A stretch of 64,000 nucleotides of DNA from Acetobacter estunensis (GTDB taxonomy: Bacteria; Pseudomonadota; Alphaproteobacteria; Acetobacterales; Acetobacteraceae): contig NZ_WOTH01000001.1 in the NCBI RefSeq assembly GCF_011516945.1, positions 62,001 through 126,000 on the forward strand, read 5' to 3'. Shown here piece after piece: positions 8,774-18,000 of the stretch. A program made the translations under genes and the position numbers. Position 1 is the stretch's first letter, and every line of letters begins with the position of its first letter. The notes under the pieces were generated by a model that was not told the DNA's origin, searched no databases, and saw nothing but the letters and a program-made list of their open reading frames with translations.

Positions 8774-10057
8774 TTACTTCCCGCGTGGACGCAGGGGCAG
8801 GGTTGCGACCATCATCAGGGCACCGAGCAACATGCCGATCGTCATTGGCATGGGACTGCCCTCCCGCGGAAACACCTGTGCGGAGAGGATTCCGATGAGG
8901 CCGCCCGTCAGGGCGCCGAAGACATACTGCATGGTGCCCGCGAGCGCGGAGGCCGCGCCAGCCACCTTTGCGTGATCGGCCAAGGCTCCCATCATGGCAT
9001 TGGGGTAGATGATGCCTGTAGCGCCGAGGGCCACGATCATGGTGCCGATGGTGACGACGGCTTCCAGTGAAATGCCGGGTGGAAGCGGCATATGCCCCGA
9101 AACCCACAGCGAGACGCCCAGCAGCGCCAGCGATCCGCCTGCGGCCAGCATGACCGCTGCGGCGAGCAGTCGCTCAGGGCTGAAATGATTCACGAGCATG
9201 CCGTTGAGCTGGGACGCGCCAATCATGAAGATGGCGAACAGGCCGAACAGCATCGAGAAATGCAGGGGCGTAAAACCGAATCCATTGATGAAAACGGGTG
9301 ACGCGGCGGTCAGGTAGCTGAACGACATGAAGGTGGAGAAGCCCACGATCAGAGCGTGAGAGAGAAATCCCCGGTCCTTGAGCAGCCCGACATAGCGCGT
9401 CACCAGCGAAATGGGAGAGAGTCGCGAGCGCAGGTCGGGCGCGAGGGTTTCAGGCAGGAGGCGGATTACGAGCAGGGTGCAGAGCACGCCATAGCCCGTT
9501 GAAGCCCAGAAAATGACGCGCCACGAGACGAACGTCACCGCGACGCCTCCGAGCATGGGGGCAAGGATGGGCACCACGCCCATGACCATGACGAGCCGCG
9601 ACATCATGCGTGCGCCCGCCCGCACATCCGGCACGAGGTCGCGCACGCAGGCCGTGGGGATGACCAGACTGGCCGAGGCTCCGAGGGAAGCGACGAAGCG
9701 ACCGCCGAAGAACGTGTAGATGTCGGGAGCGGCGGCGCAGACGGCGGAGCCGAAGGCGAAGATCAGGTTGCCGATGATAAGCGGTGCCCGCCGACCGAAG
9801 CGGTCCGCCATTGGTCCAACCGTGAGCTGACCGATGGCCAGCCCTATGAACCAGATGGAGAGGGTCTGCTGCACGCCCGCAAGATCGGTGTGGAGATCTT
9901 TCACCATGATCGGGAAAGCCGGCAGATAAATGTCGGTCGCGATGGGACCGGCAGCGGTCAGGAAGCCCAGAAGGATGGGCAGCCACCATGGCAGCGCGCC
10001 CGTGGGATTGGGGGGCCGGAAGGTGTGGAAAAGCTTGGGCTGGCCGTTGGCAGGCAT
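8774..10057 (-). CDS. Bcr/CflA family drug-resistance MFS transporter
   Basis: A 427-residue, 12-helix MFS protein of the Bcr/CflA (DHA1) type. Diagnostic segments are TDIYLPAFPIM in helix 1, the signature GQLTVGPMADRFGRR between helices 2 and 3, FVASLGASASLVIPTACVRDL around helix 4, and motif C-like GVVPILAPMLGG in helix 5. Members export drugs or peptides from the cytoplasm by proton antiport. It lies 72 bp upstream of the histidine kinase gene on the same strand. Co-regulation is possible but not shown. Confidence 0.92.
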   Translation of the reverse strand: MPANGQPKLFHTFRPPNPTGALPWWLPILLGFLTAAGPIATDIYLPAFPIMVKDLHTDLAGVQQTLSIWFIGLAIGQLTVGPMADRFGRRAPLIIGNLIFAFGSAVCAAAPDIYTFFGGRFVASLGASASLVIPTACVRDLVPDVRAGARMMSRLVMVMGVVPILAPMLGGVAVTFVSWRVIFWASTGYGVLCTLLVIRLLPETLAPDLRSRLSPISLVTRYVGLLKDRGFLSHALIVGFSTFMSFSYLTAASPVFINGFGFTPLHFSMLFGLFAIFMIGASQLNGMLVNHFSPERLLAAAVMLAAGGSLALLGVSLWVSGHMPLPPGISLEAVVTIGTMIVALGATGIIYPNAMMGALADHAKVAGAASALAGTMQYVFGALTGGLIGILSAQVFPREGSPMPMTIGMLLGALMMVATLPLRPRGK

Positions 10058-10184
10058 GCCGACTCCGCGATGTGGGCACAGGATGGCGCAGACCCTACGG
10101 TGTAAATATGACCGTTTTGATCACGGGTCCGCTGGGTGAAGGTAGGCGGGCGATGAAGATATGTGTCGGAAGGGGTGGGTTGCT

Positions 10185-10949
10185 TCAGGGGTATGTCTGA
10201 GGTGGTTCTGCTGCCGTGGATGAACGGCGGAGAAGCCACATACCCAGAAGCCCCGAAATGAGGAAGAGCAGCGCAGCCATCACGATCCGTCCTCGTCCGT
10301 CAAGCTGTACGCCCGAGCCGAGCAGCACGAAAATGATCGTCTGTGGCAGACTGCCCACAGTGGTGGCGGCGACAAAGGGCGTGAAAGGCAATCCGCTCAC
10401 ACCTGCGAAGAGATTGAGCAGCAGCGATGAGCCGACTGGCAGCAGGCGCAGCGTGACGATGGTGGTGAACGGATGCTGCTGTGTCGCGCGCCCGAGATGG
10501 GCGAGTCGGCGTCGGAAGCCCTGTGGAGGCATTGCGTTGTCTCTGATGCCGAGCCTCTGTTGTGCCCAGTGACGACCGCCCCAGCGTGCCCAGCCGAAAC
10601 AGGCGGCGGCTCCCATCACGGTGGCCAGCGTGGCGAGCAGTGTGCCTTCCATCAGACCGTAGGCGAGGCCGGCGGCGAAGCAGAGTACCTGACGGGGAAG
10701 CCCGAAGAGGCACCATAGCGCGCCACACACTGTAAAAAGGCTTCGTCCCTTCAGGCCGAGCCGCAGGGTGGCGGTGTCATCGAGCAGGTGGCGGAACCCG
10801 GGCACCGAGGGCAGGAGCAGTGCGCCACAGGCGAGGACCAGCAGCATCAATGCGGGTCGCAGGAGAGTGGAGATGCCCTGCCTTATGTCTTTGGAGCCGG
10901 AGGGCGCGTCAGATGGCGCGGGAGGCTCTAGCGGCGCGATGTCGGGCAT
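10185..10949 (-). CDS. TVP38/TMEM64 (VTT/DedA-like) membrane protein
   Basis: A 254-residue inner-membrane protein of the TVP38/TMEM64 group. It shows the family pattern of GLPRQVLCFAAGLAYG near residues 78-93, a Gly-rich central helix, a loop with QQHPFTTIVTLRLLPVGS, and FTPFVAATTVGSLPQTIIFVLLG near the C-terminus. Members of this VTT superfamily are linked to lipid scrambling or transport, but no substrate can be assigned. The N-terminus is Pro-rich and cytoplasmic. The gene starts 57 bp from the divergent ctaA, so the two share a promoter region. Confidence 0.85.
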   Translation of the reverse strand: MPDIAPLEPPAPSDAPSGSKDIRQGISTLLRPALMLLVLACGALLLPSVPGFRHLLDDTATLRLGLKGRSLFTVCGALWCLFGLPRQVLCFAAGLAYGLMEGTLLATLATVMGAAACFGWARWGGRHWAQQRLGIRDNAMPPQGFRRRLAHLGRATQQHPFTTIVTLRLLPVGSSLLLNLFAGVSGLPFTPFVAATTVGSLPQTIIFVLLGSGVQLDGRGRIVMAALLFLISGLLGMWLLRRSSTAAEPPQTYP

Positions 10950-11005
10950 GGCGCGCGCGGTAACACCTCCTTGCCCGCGATTGCAAGAGCGCGGTAGAGG
11001 GGCGC

Positions 11006-12121
11006 ATGTCCAATACGACCTCTTCGGGCGCGCAGGCGGCCCGACTTTCGGATTCGACCGTGATCGACGGCATGTCGATGCGCGATCGCAGGCGCGTTTC
11101 CAACTGGCTGCTGACGATCTGCGTCATGCTGCTGGGCATGATCGCCCTGGGGGGAGCGACGCGCCTGACGGGTTCGGGCCTGTCGATCATGGACTGGCGT
11201 CCCGTCACGGGGATGCTTCCTCCGCTCAGCCATGCGGAGTGGGAGCGGCAGTTCGAACTCTACAAGGGTATTCCCCAGTACAAGATCCTGCATGAAGGCT
11301 TCGGCCTTGCAGGGTTCCAGAAGATTTTCTGGGCCGAATGGATGCATCGTTTCTGGGGGCGCGTCATCGGGCTTTACCTGCTGGTGCGACTGGTGATCTT
11401 CGCAGTTCAGGGGGTGCTGACGCGCGGTCTGATCCTGCGGCTGGCGTTCTTCTTTGTCCTCGGCGGCCTTCAGGGGGCGATCGGCTGGTTCATGGTGGCC
11501 TCGGGGTTCCGCCCGGACAGCACGGCGGTCGAGCCGGTGCGTCTGGTGCTGCATCTGGGCATGGCGCTGATCCTCTACGGCGCGATCCTGTGGACGGCGC
11601 TTTCGGTGCGCTATCCCACGGTGGAGCCTGTGCCGGATCGTGCGGGCGGTCGCCGCACACGCATGGCGTTGCATGCGGCGCTGGGTCTGGTGGGGCTGAC
11701 CATCGTGGCGGGTGGCTTCACGGCGGGTACCCATGCGGGTTTCTCCTACAACACCTTTCCGCTGATGGACGGTCATCTGGTGCCGGAAGGCTACGCGCGG
11801 CTGCATCCGTTCTGGTTTAACTGGATCGCGAACATTCCTGCCGTGCAATTTGATCATCGCCTGCTGGCCACGCTTACGGTGCTGGCCATCGGGCTGACGG
11901 TGTTCTTCGGCATGAAGGCAAATCTGGGACCGCGCGCGCATGCGGCTGTGGCGCTTATGGGCTGGGCTGTGCTGATTCAGTATGCGCTGGGCGTGACGAC
12001 GTTGCTGCTGGTGGTGCCGGTGTGGGCCGGGACGATTCACCAGACCTTTGCGGCGGTGCTTCTGGGTGTGGGGATATATGCCATGCACGCATTGCGTGGC
12101 GCGAAACGTACGCGGTGGTAA
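11006..12121 (+). CDS. ctaA: Heme A synthase, COX15/CtaA type 2
   Basis: A 371-residue integral membrane enzyme that oxidises the C8 methyl group of heme O to make heme A for aa3- or ba3-type terminal oxidases. The family start is clear: [22 protein letters not shown] in adjacent segments, then a conserved loop [16 protein letters not shown] and the EWMHRFWGR segment with a haem-ligand His. Later segments [21 protein letters not shown] and FDHRLLA supply the other paired histidines. Eight hydrophobic helices are expected. It is monocistronic, divergent from the VTT gene, and ends at a strong terminator. No ctaB or oxidase gene is in view. Confidence 0.96.
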   Translation: MSNTTSSGAQAARLSDSTVIDGMSMRDRRRVSNWLLTICVMLLGMIALGGATRLTGSGLSIMDWRPVTGMLPPLSHAEWERQFELYKGIPQYKILHEGFGLAGFQKIFWAEWMHRFWGRVIGLYLLVRLVIFAVQGVLTRGLILRLAFFFVLGGLQGAIGWFMVASGFRPDSTAVEPVRLVLHLGMALILYGAILWTALSVRYPTVEPVPDRAGGRRTRMALHAALGLVGLTIVAGGFTAGTHAGFSYNTFPLMDGHLVPEGYARLHPFWFNWIANIPAVQFDHRLLATLTVLAIGLTVFFGMKANLGPRAHAAVALMGWAVLIQYALGVTTLLLVVPVWAGTIHQTFAAVLLGVGIYAMHALRGAKRTRW

Positions 12122-12192
12122 GGTTGGGTCGTCAGCCGGTGTGCTGCCTCGGGGAGGGGCGCGCCGGGCTGGGCAAGGAATGAGGATATTCG

Positions 12193-12224
12193 CGGGCTCC
12201 TGGTCTGGATCAGACAGGAGCCCG
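12193..12224 (+). terminator. Rho-independent terminator of ctaA
   Basis: A near-perfect stem of 14 bp with one bulged G (arms 12193-12207 and 12211-12224, loop GAT) is followed by TTTTCGTTTTTTC. It lies between the convergent ctaA and SGNH hydrolase genes. Confidence 0.88.
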
Positions 12225-12237
12225 TTTTCGTTTTTTC

Positions 12238-12876
12238 TCAGGCGCCGACGGGCAGAGTGACGTTTGCGAGGCCCGCGATCCAGCGCGCCAGAGCCTCTCC
12301 CAAAAGCGTGTAGCCGAAATCGCCCAGATGCAGCCCGTCGGGTGAAAGGGCGTCGCGTTCGATGTGGTGCTCTTGGCACCACTGTTTCATGGCGTTGTAA
12401 CGGTCGAAGCAGGGAACGCCGAGTTCGATGGCCAGCGCCGGCACGGCATCGCGGAACGCGGGGAAGTTGGGCAGTTCCTCCAGCATCTTGCACCATTGCG
12501 GGCCGATCATGGCGAGATCGCAGCCCTGACGACGGAGCATCTGAAGGTCATCGCGGGTCAGGTCGATGAAGGTGGAAACGGGCTCTTCTTTCCACACATC
12601 GTTGGTGCCGCCCTGCCAGATGACAAGATCGGGGCGGTCGTCGATCACCTGTTGCAGGCGCTCGTGCATTTCGGGCGCGCCGTTGCCGCCGATGCCACGG
12701 TTGATGACGGTCAGACCACCTGAGGCGGCTGGGGCGAACGTGCGCTCGAAGACGGGACACAGACCATGCTCAGGCGCGCTGGCGCCAATACCCTCCACGG
12801 TGGAAGAGCCGAAGAGGCAGATCCGGACCGGTTCGGAGTCCGCCAGCAGGCGGGTGAGGCGGGGAAGTGTGTACAT
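12238..12876 (-). CDS. SGNH/GDSL-family hydrolase
   Basis: A 212-residue soluble esterase-like protein of the SGNH superfamily. Block I is CLFGSSTVEGIGAS with the nucleophile Ser in GSS (about residue 24), block II has the Gly of RGIGGNGA, block III is the Asn of WQGGTNDVW, and block V is SPDGLHLGDFGY with the catalytic Asp and His near residues 183-186. No signal peptide is visible. Substrates in this group range from lipids to acyl-sugars, so the reaction is an ester hydrolysis of unknown substrate. Its neighbour on the same strand is OpgC, an acyl-modification membrane protein, 34 bp upstream, which suggests linked roles in acylation and deacylation. Confidence 0.9.
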   Translation of the reverse strand: MYTLPRLTRLLADSEPVRICLFGSSTVEGIGASAPEHGLCPVFERTFAPAASGGLTVINRGIGGNGAPEMHERLQQVIDDRPDLVIWQGGTNDVWKEEPVSTFIDLTRDDLQMLRRQGCDLAMIGPQWCKMLEELPNFPAFRDAVPALAIELGVPCFDRYNAMKQWCQEHHIERDALSPDGLHLGDFGYTLLGEALARWIAGLANVTLPVGA

Positions 12877-12910
12877 GCGTGAATGTCCCTGACAGATGGG
12901 GCGCGAAAGA

Positions 12911-14092
12911 TCAGGCCGCGGCTTTACGGTGAGCGGCGGCCTGCGCCCGCGCGCGATTGCGTTTGCGTTCGTACACCACGGTCACGCCGTAGAGGATTGC
13001 CAGTCCGGCACAGTTGATGACCACCTGAAACAGCCAGCCTTCGCCAAAGGTGGTGAAGATCAGTCGGCCAATCAGATCAAGGACGGTGCCCACGGTGAAG
13101 ACCTCCAGCGAGTGACGGCCGCACAGGGCGAGCGCCTGTCCGAAACGGGTTTCGGAAAAGCGTTTTGCGAGGGGGGAGGACTGGACGAGATAGAAGATGG
13201 CCAGCACATCGAGCAGGCGCAGCGGGGCCAGCGTGCTCTTGTCGGGTGAAGGCAGGGCGAGTGGGCGGATGACGGGCAGACCCCACTGGGTCCACGGAAA
13301 GGCTTCGAACAGCGAAAAGACGAGATAGAGACCGCAGGCCACTTTCAGCCATGGGAAGGCAGGCAGATTGCCGTTGTATTTTTCCGCTTCGATGGCACCG
13401 AACGCGCCGATCATGAAGAGGAACTGCCACGCCAGCGGATCGAAATACCAGCCGTCCGGGTCCAGCCAGTTGGGGAAGTTCACGTCCGGGTCGATGTTGA
13501 TGAGCAGCCAGAGTGCGGCTGACAGGCCGAGCGCCAGCCAGCGGTTGAATTTCAGCACCACGTACATGAGCGGAAACGCAGCCAGCAGCACCATGTAGAG
13601 CGGCAGAATGTTGAGGTTGGATGGCAGGGCATTGAGCAGGAATACGCGCCAGAAGCTGGAGATGCCGTGGGCCAGTTCGGGTTCGAGGAAATCGACCGGA
13701 ACGGGTGTGAACTGTCGCCACGTGAGGATGATGGCGATGAAGGCCATGATCATCAGGGTCTGGGAGACGTAGAGCTTTACGCAGCGTTTGGCGAGGCGCG
13801 TGAGCGTCTCGCGTGTGCCGTAGCGGGGAAAGCCACGTCCGTATGCCAGCCACGAGGCGTAACCGGCCAGCAGAACGAAGATTTCGGCGGCGTCCGCGAA
13901 GCCGAGATTGCGCAGGGTCAGCCGGTTGAGGAGGTTCTGTGGCATGTGGTCCACGAACATCATCAGAAGTGCGATGCCGCGCAGTGCATCGATGCGGTGA
14001 TCGCGGGTACGGGCAGGACGAGCGACCGAAGGTGTGGCCGTGGTGGGCTGGGCGCCTGCTGGCAGGGTGGCGGAGGAAGGGATGACCGTCAT
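12911..14092 (-). CDS. opgC: OpgC-like membrane acyltransferase
   Basis: A 393-residue integral membrane protein of the OpgC family, which adds succinyl groups to periplasmic glucans. The N-terminal block RDHRIDALRGIALLMMFVDH, with its Arg and His residues, is the family signature, followed by AAEIFVLLAGYASWLAYGRG. About ten hydrophobic helices can be traced. The C-terminus is short and basic (KRNRARAQAAAHRKAAA). It is transcribed with the SGNH hydrolase. No opgG/opgH glucan synthase is in the window, so the acyl acceptor could also be another polysaccharide. Confidence 0.85.
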   Translation of the reverse strand: MTVIPSSATLPAGAQPTTATPSVARPARTRDHRIDALRGIALLMMFVDHMPQNLLNRLTLRNLGFADAAEIFVLLAGYASWLAYGRGFPRYGTRETLTRLAKRCVKLYVSQTLMIMAFIAIILTWRQFTPVPVDFLEPELAHGISSFWRVFLLNALPSNLNILPLYMVLLAAFPLMYVVLKFNRWLALGLSAALWLLINIDPDVNFPNWLDPDGWYFDPLAWQFLFMIGAFGAIEAEKYNGNLPAFPWLKVACGLYLVFSLFEAFPWTQWGLPVIRPLALPSPDKSTLAPLRLLDVLAIFYLVQSSPLAKRFSETRFGQALALCGRHSLEVFTVGTVLDLIGRLIFTTFGEGWLFQVVINCAGLAILYGVTVVYERKRNRARAQAAAHRKAAA

Positions 14093-14311
14093 ATCCTGTC
14101 CCGTAAGGGTTCCGGCTGTAGCGGATCTCCGCTGGTGCGGGCGCGTTTATCGTGCATCGGGTCATGAAAGACCAGTGCTGCGGCACGTTCCTGTACAATG
14201 GATAATGTTTCGTTCATGCACATAATCGGATGGTGGCCCTGAACTTGTCCGCTGGTCTGCGGTCCCCATTTTGGTCATACAGACGCGCTTCGGCAGAAAA
14301 AGGACATTCTC

Positions 14312-15421
14312 ATGACGCAGCGACACATTCCCTCACGTGAGGACATCGGACGTGTGCTGGGCGGCGTGATCGGCGCGCAGGCGGGCGAGGATGTGGCTGT
14401 GGAGTCCTGTCGCGTCGAAGGTGAGCGGCTGCTGGTGACGCTCAGTGTGCCGCAGGCGCTTGCGGCGCGGATGGGGGACATCGCGCCGCGTCTCGAATCG
14501 GTGCTGGCGAGTGCTTTTCCGGGCTGGCAGCCGCGTGTGGTGTTGACCGCGCATCGGACGACGACAGCCACCGCTCCGCCATCACGGGCTTCGGGGGGCG
14601 GACACAGACCGCTTGGGGGCGTGGGACATCCGGAGGCGGCGGATGCGCCGCTTCTGCCGGGTGTGAAGGCGGTCATTGCCGTGGCGTCCGGCAAGGGTGG
14701 AGTGGGCAAATCCACAACGGCGGTCAATCTGGCGGCGGGACTGGCGCTGGAAGGGTTGTCGGTGGGGTTGATGGACGCGGATGTTCATGGACCGTCGCTG
14801 CCGCGGATGCTGGGGATAAAGGCAAAGCCCGAAGTGCGGGATGGGAAGCTGATCCCGCTGGAGGCGTGCGGTCTGAAGGCCATGTCCATCGGCATGATGG
14901 TGGATGAGGAACAGGCCATGATCTGGCGTGGTCCGATGGTGATGGGGGCAATCGGTCAGCTTCTGGGGGATGTGGAGTGGGGTGCGCTGGATGTGCTCGT
15001 CATCGACATGCCGCCGGGCACGGGCGACGCGCAGTTGACGCTGGCGAAGAAAGGAGTGCTGGGCGGGGCGATTATTGTCTCCACGCCGCAGGACATCGCC
15101 CTTCTGGACGCGCGGCGCGGCATTGCGATGTTTGGCAAGACGAACGTGCCGGTGCTGGGGATTGTGGAGAACATGTCCTATTTCTGCTGTCCCAATTGTC
15201 ACCACCGGACGGAACTGTTCGGGCATGGTGGTGCACGCGATGAGGCACGGAAGCTGGACGTTCCGTTTCTGGGCGAGATTCCGCTGCTTGCGGACATTCG
15301 CATGAGCGCCGATGCGGGGCGTCCGCTTGTGATTGCAGCACCGGACAGTGAGGGAGCGCAGGCCTATCGTGGGCTGGCGCGCACGGTTGCGGGGACGCTC
15401 AGGCGTCTGCCGGGACGTTGA
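14312..15421 (+). CDS. mrp: Mrp/ApbC family iron-sulfur carrier ATPase
   Basis: A 369-residue P-loop ATPase that carries and transfers iron-sulfur clusters. An N-terminal DUF59-like domain spans about residues 1-85. The deviant Walker A ASGKGGVGKSTTAVNLAAG lies near 128-146, followed by GLMDADVHGPSLPRMLG. The motif VIDMPPGTGDAQLTL is the conserved Mrp block, and the cluster-binding CPNC pair occurs in MSYFCCPNCHHRTELFG near residue 292. The gene is divergent from opgC with a 219-bp gap and ends at a bidirectional terminator. Confidence 0.95.
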   Translation: MTQRHIPSREDIGRVLGGVIGAQAGEDVAVESCRVEGERLLVTLSVPQALAARMGDIAPRLESVLASAFPGWQPRVVLTAHRTTTATAPPSRASGGGHRPLGGVGHPEAADAPLLPGVKAVIAVASGKGGVGKSTTAVNLAAGLALEGLSVGLMDADVHGPSLPRMLGIKAKPEVRDGKLIPLEACGLKAMSIGMMVDEEQAMIWRGPMVMGAIGQLLGDVEWGALDVLVIDMPPGTGDAQLTLAKKGVLGGAIIVSTPQDIALLDARRGIAMFGKTNVPVLGIVENMSYFCCPNCHHRTELFGHGGARDEARKLDVPFLGEIPLLADIRMSADAGRPLVIAAPDSEGAQAYRGLARTVAGTLRRLPGR

Positions 15422-15440
15422 GGTTGCAGGCAAAAGAAAA

Positions 15441-15465
15441 GGGCCGGGAACATGCGTCCCGGCCC
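15441..15465. terminator. Bidirectional terminator between mrp and small gene
   Basis: GGGCCGGGA (15441-15449) pairs with TCCCGGCCC (15457-15465) around a 7-nt loop. The plus side is followed by TTT. The minus side is followed by TTTTCTTTT, giving a strong terminator for the convergent minus-strand gene. Confidence 0.85.
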
Positions 15466-15504
15466 TTTGGTATTCCGACCTGCTGAAAGGTCAGATGCGC
15501 ATTC

Positions 15505-15843
15505 TCAGTTGGCGCTGTCAGTCGCCGTGCTGTCGGTCGTAGCCGTGCTCTTCTTCGCCTTGTGCGTGTGATGCTTGTGCGACTTCTTGTGAGCGCGGTG
15601 CTTGTGATGCGTGGTGGACTCGGTGGCCGACTTCTCGCCTTCAGCGGCGGGAGCGGTCTCGGAGGGAGCCGGGGTGGCGGTCGGAGCCGGGCCGGGGTTC
15701 GTCGTGGCGTCCGGAGCGGGGCTGGCGGGAGCTTCCGTCGTTGCGGCGGGAGGTGCCGTTTCCGTCTGGGCAAGAGCCGGTACGGCTGTCGCGCCCGTCA
15801 GGGCCACGATGGAAAGGGCTGCGAAAAGGCGCGATGACTTCAT
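15505..15843 (-). CDS. Small secreted Ala/Pro/Thr- and His/Lys-rich protein
   Basis: A 112-residue protein starting MKSSRLFAALSIVALTG, a clear signal peptide ending at about AVPALAQ (residue 26). The mature part is low complexity: a Pro/Ala/Thr/Glu linker, then a basic tail with repeated His-Lys groups (THHKHRAHKKSHKHHTHKAKK), then Ser/Thr/Ala to the end. I chose the ATG at 15843 because the longer frame from 15909 adds residues before the signal peptide. Function is not known. The His-rich tail could bind metal or anionic surface polymers, but this is only a guess. It ends at the shared terminator with mrp. Confidence 0.75.
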   Translation of the reverse strand: MKSSRLFAALSIVALTGATAVPALAQTETAPPAATTEAPASPAPDATTNPGPAPTATPAPSETAPAAEGEKSATESTTHHKHRAHKKSHKHHTHKAKKSTATTDSTATDSAN

Positions 15844-16015
15844 GAAACAGTCTCCAGAAACTCCGGTCCGGCAATTATCGGTACGGACCAGTGGCGGTTG
15901 TTTTATCATTCGTCTCGAATAGTGTCTCGTATTAAGTTTTCATCATGCCGTCATCTTGCGACAGGGTCGCCATAATTCGATCACAATAGCCGTTTTGGGC
16001 TGCTGCAACTGAGTT

Positions 16016-16996
16016 TTAATTAAGAAAACCTGTCGTTTTCATTTCTGGACCGGGTGGGCGGGTCAGGAGTTGCTCCGTCGCGTCTTTCAGAGCGATGCGG
16101 CCGGTGACGACATTGGCGACGGCCTCCATCACGGGCACGCTCACCTGCTGCCGAGCGGCAAGTGTGGTCAGTGCTTGTGAGGTGGCCACTCCTTCGGCTA
16201 CGCCGCCAGCCGCTTTTTCCGCGTCGTGAGGCGACATTCCTTCTCCCAACGCATGACCGACACGAAAGTTACGCGAAGATGTTCCTGTGCAGGTGAGGAG
16301 AAGGTCGCCCATGCCTGCGAGACCGGACATGGTGGCGGCCTTGCCACCCAGCGATTCAGCCAGACGGCTGATTTCCGCCAGTCCGCGTGTGACGAGGGCG
16401 GCGCGTGCGTTTTCCCCCAGACCCGCGCCGATGGTGGCTCCGGCTGCAATGGCGATGACGTTTTTGGCGGCGCCTCCAAGCTGAACGCCGATAACATCGG
16501 TGCTGTCATAGAGTCGGAAGGTGGATGTGCCGAGACCATCGGCCAGATGGCGGGCAAGTCCGTCTTCCTTGGCCGCGATGACGGCAGCGGCGGGAAGGCC
16601 TGCTGCGATTTCGTGCGCGAAGTTCGGTCCGGACAGCACGGCGCCAGCATGACCGGGTTTTACATCGGCAAGAATGTCGAGGGGGAAGTGCAGGCTGTCG
16701 GGACGCACGCCCTTGCAGCACAGGACAAGAGGGGAGGCCGTGTCCAGCCGAGCCAGAACGATGGCGAGATGTTGCATGGGCACGGCCACCAGCGTCATGT
16801 CCGCGTCCACTGTCAGGTCATCGGTGACATTGATGGAATCGGGCAGGGGGTGTGCGCTCAGGCGCGGCATTGCGCCGTTGGCCAGACGTGCTGTTGGGTC
16901 ACGCGCCCATAGATGGACAGCCGCGCCTGTGCGGGCTGCCTGAAGGGCGAGTGCCAGTCCCCATGAACCGGCTCCGATGACGGCAATGCGCTTCAT
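16016..16996 (-). CDS. gpsA: Glycerol-3-phosphate dehydrogenase [NAD(P)+]
   Basis: A 326-residue cytosolic enzyme that reduces dihydroxyacetone phosphate to sn-glycerol 3-phosphate for phospholipid synthesis. The N-terminal Rossmann motif IAVIGAGSWGLALA opens the protein. The middle has VLSGPNFAHEIAAGLP, and the signature lysine of the active site is in LGGAAKNVIAIAAG, followed by GLAGMGDLLLTCTG and SRNFRVG. The start at 16996 overlaps the rlmJ stop by 4 bp (ATGA), showing translational coupling. A longer frame from 17011 adds five residues and is less likely. Confidence 0.96.
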   Translation of the reverse strand: MKRIAVIGAGSWGLALALQAARTGAAVHLWARDPTARLANGAMPRLSAHPLPDSINVTDDLTVDADMTLVAVPMQHLAIVLARLDTASPLVLCCKGVRPDSLHFPLDILADVKPGHAGAVLSGPNFAHEIAAGLPAAAVIAAKEDGLARHLADGLGTSTFRLYDSTDVIGVQLGGAAKNVIAIAAGATIGAGLGENARAALVTRGLAEISRLAESLGGKAATMSGLAGMGDLLLTCTGTSSRNFRVGHALGEGMSPHDAEKAAGGVAEGVATSQALTTLAARQQVSVPVMEAVANVVTGRIALKDATEQLLTRPPGPEMKTTGFLN

Positions 16997-17844
16997 TCCG
17001 GGACGACCCATTGTACGGAGGTTTCCGTGTCTTCAGTGCCAAGATGTTGCCGCAGGACCGTCAGGACGGCGGCGGCCTCTTCGTCAAGCTGGAAAGGTGG
17101 GTTGGCGATGAGCAGACCGCAACCGTTCAGACGTGTGGGGTCGAGCGGTGGGCGCAATGTGAACTCGAGCGCGAGCAGCTTGCGCTGTCCGGCGTCTTTC
17201 AGCGTGTTGAAAAAGGTGCGGACGGGTGTGCGGTGTTTGATGGGATACCACACCGCCATGACGCCGGTGGGAAAGCGTTGACGGGCTGTGATGATGGCGT
17301 GACTGAGGGCGGCGAATTCGTCGCGCTGCTCGAAGGGTGGATCCATCAGGACGAGACCGCGCCGGGCGGTTTTTGGAGGCAGCAACGCGGTGATGGCTTC
17401 ATAACCGTCGCGGGCATGGACGGCGACAGCGGGATTGCGGCGGAACAGGCGCCGGAGGATGGGCTGGTCTTCCGGGTGACGTTCGCAGCAGGCCAGCGTG
17501 TCACCGGGCCGTAGCAGGCGGGCGATCAGTTCGGGGGAGCCGGGATAGAACAGCTTTCCGTCATGCTCGCTGATGACATCATGCACGATGCGAAGCCAGT
17601 CACGCAGGGGACTCAAAGCTGGGAGTTCGGGATTGAGGCCCAGAAGGCGGCCGATACCATCGCGCCATTCTCCAGTGGCCTGGGCTTCAGGTCCAGAGAG
17701 GTCATACAGGCCGATGCCGGCATGGGTGTCCAGCACGGAGATGGGTGTCTCCTTGCGGGTGAGCAGGCGCAGGAGAGTGACAAGCAGGGCATGCTTCATC
17801 ACATCTGCGAAGTTTCCGGCGTGGTAGGCGTGGCGGTAGTTCAT
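16993..17844 (-). CDS. rlmJ: 23S rRNA (adenine-2030-N6)-methyltransferase
   Basis: A 283-residue SAM-dependent methyltransferase that modifies A2030 of 23S rRNA. The start MNYRHAYHAGNFADVMKH is the RlmJ signature. VLDTHAGIGLYDL is the SAM-binding loop and LVLMDPPFEQ is the DPPF catalytic motif near residue 167. Length is typical (about 280). It is the first gene of a coupled rlmJ-gpsA unit. Its first 22 bp are the attachment site of the element to its right, so the coding sequence is intact but its native promoter has been displaced about 3.2 kb; the original upstream region now begins at 21050. Confidence 0.95.
   Translation of the reverse strand: MNYRHAYHAGNFADVMKHALLVTLLRLLTRKETPISVLDTHAGIGLYDLSGPEAQATGEWRDGIGRLLGLNPELPALSPLRDWLRIVHDVISEHDGKLFYPGSPELIARLLRPGDTLACCERHPEDQPILRRLFRRNPAVAVHARDGYEAITALLPPKTARRGLVLMDPPFEQRDEFAALSHAIITARQRFPTGVMAVWYPIKHRTPVRTFFNTLKDAGQRKLLALEFTLRPPLDPTRLNGCGLLIANPPFQLDEEAAAVLTVLRQHLGTEDTETSVQWVVPE
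17823..17844. repeat. Left attachment repeat (attL core), in rlmJ start
   Basis: These 22 bp are identical to 21028-21049 and comprise, on the minus strand, the ATG and the first six codons plus one base of rlmJ. The integrase gene starts 157 bp to the right. Insertion here kept the gene intact by rebuilding its start. Confidence 0.85.
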
Positions 17845-17872
17845 AAAAACCCTTTAAAATCAATAGGTTATT
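17845..17872. repeat. Left end repeat next to attL
   Basis: Directly after the att core lies AAAAACCCTTTAAAATCAAT with AGGTTATT. A near copy occurs in the same orientation at 20983-21012, just inside the right att, differing by a 2-nt insertion and two substitutions. It is probably a recombinase or accessory-factor site used at both ends. Confidence 0.6.
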
Positions 17873-17886
17873 TTGTGTCAACCCCG

Positions 17887-17984
17887 TTCACGTGCTTTCA
17901 CGTAGCGTGTTAACCCATTGAAAATAAACAATTCCTAAAAGTGGGTTTTCACGTTTTTCTTTCACGTAAAGGCGGCTTTCACGT
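17887..17984. repeat. Five TTCACGT direct repeats, probable arm-type sites
   Basis: TTCACGT occurs at 17887, 17897, 17948, 17961 and 17978, all in the same direction, between the att core and the integrase start. A sixth copy at 18058-18064 lies in the integrase gene. Related sequences (TTCACGC at 20961, TTTCGCGT at 20971) occur near the right end. Short direct repeats in this position are typical of integrase arm-type sites. Confidence 0.6.
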
Positions 17985-18000
17985 TCATAGGTCAGAGAAA

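Noticed and set aside
10928-12496. A 522-codon minus-strand frame opposite ctaA
   Set aside because: It is antisense to a clearly recognised gene, is Arg/His/Gln-rich with no domain, and is typical of high-GC third-frame artefacts.
17887-17984. The TTCACGT cluster as a CRISPR array
   Set aside because: The units are only 7 bp with irregular spacing and there are no cas genes.
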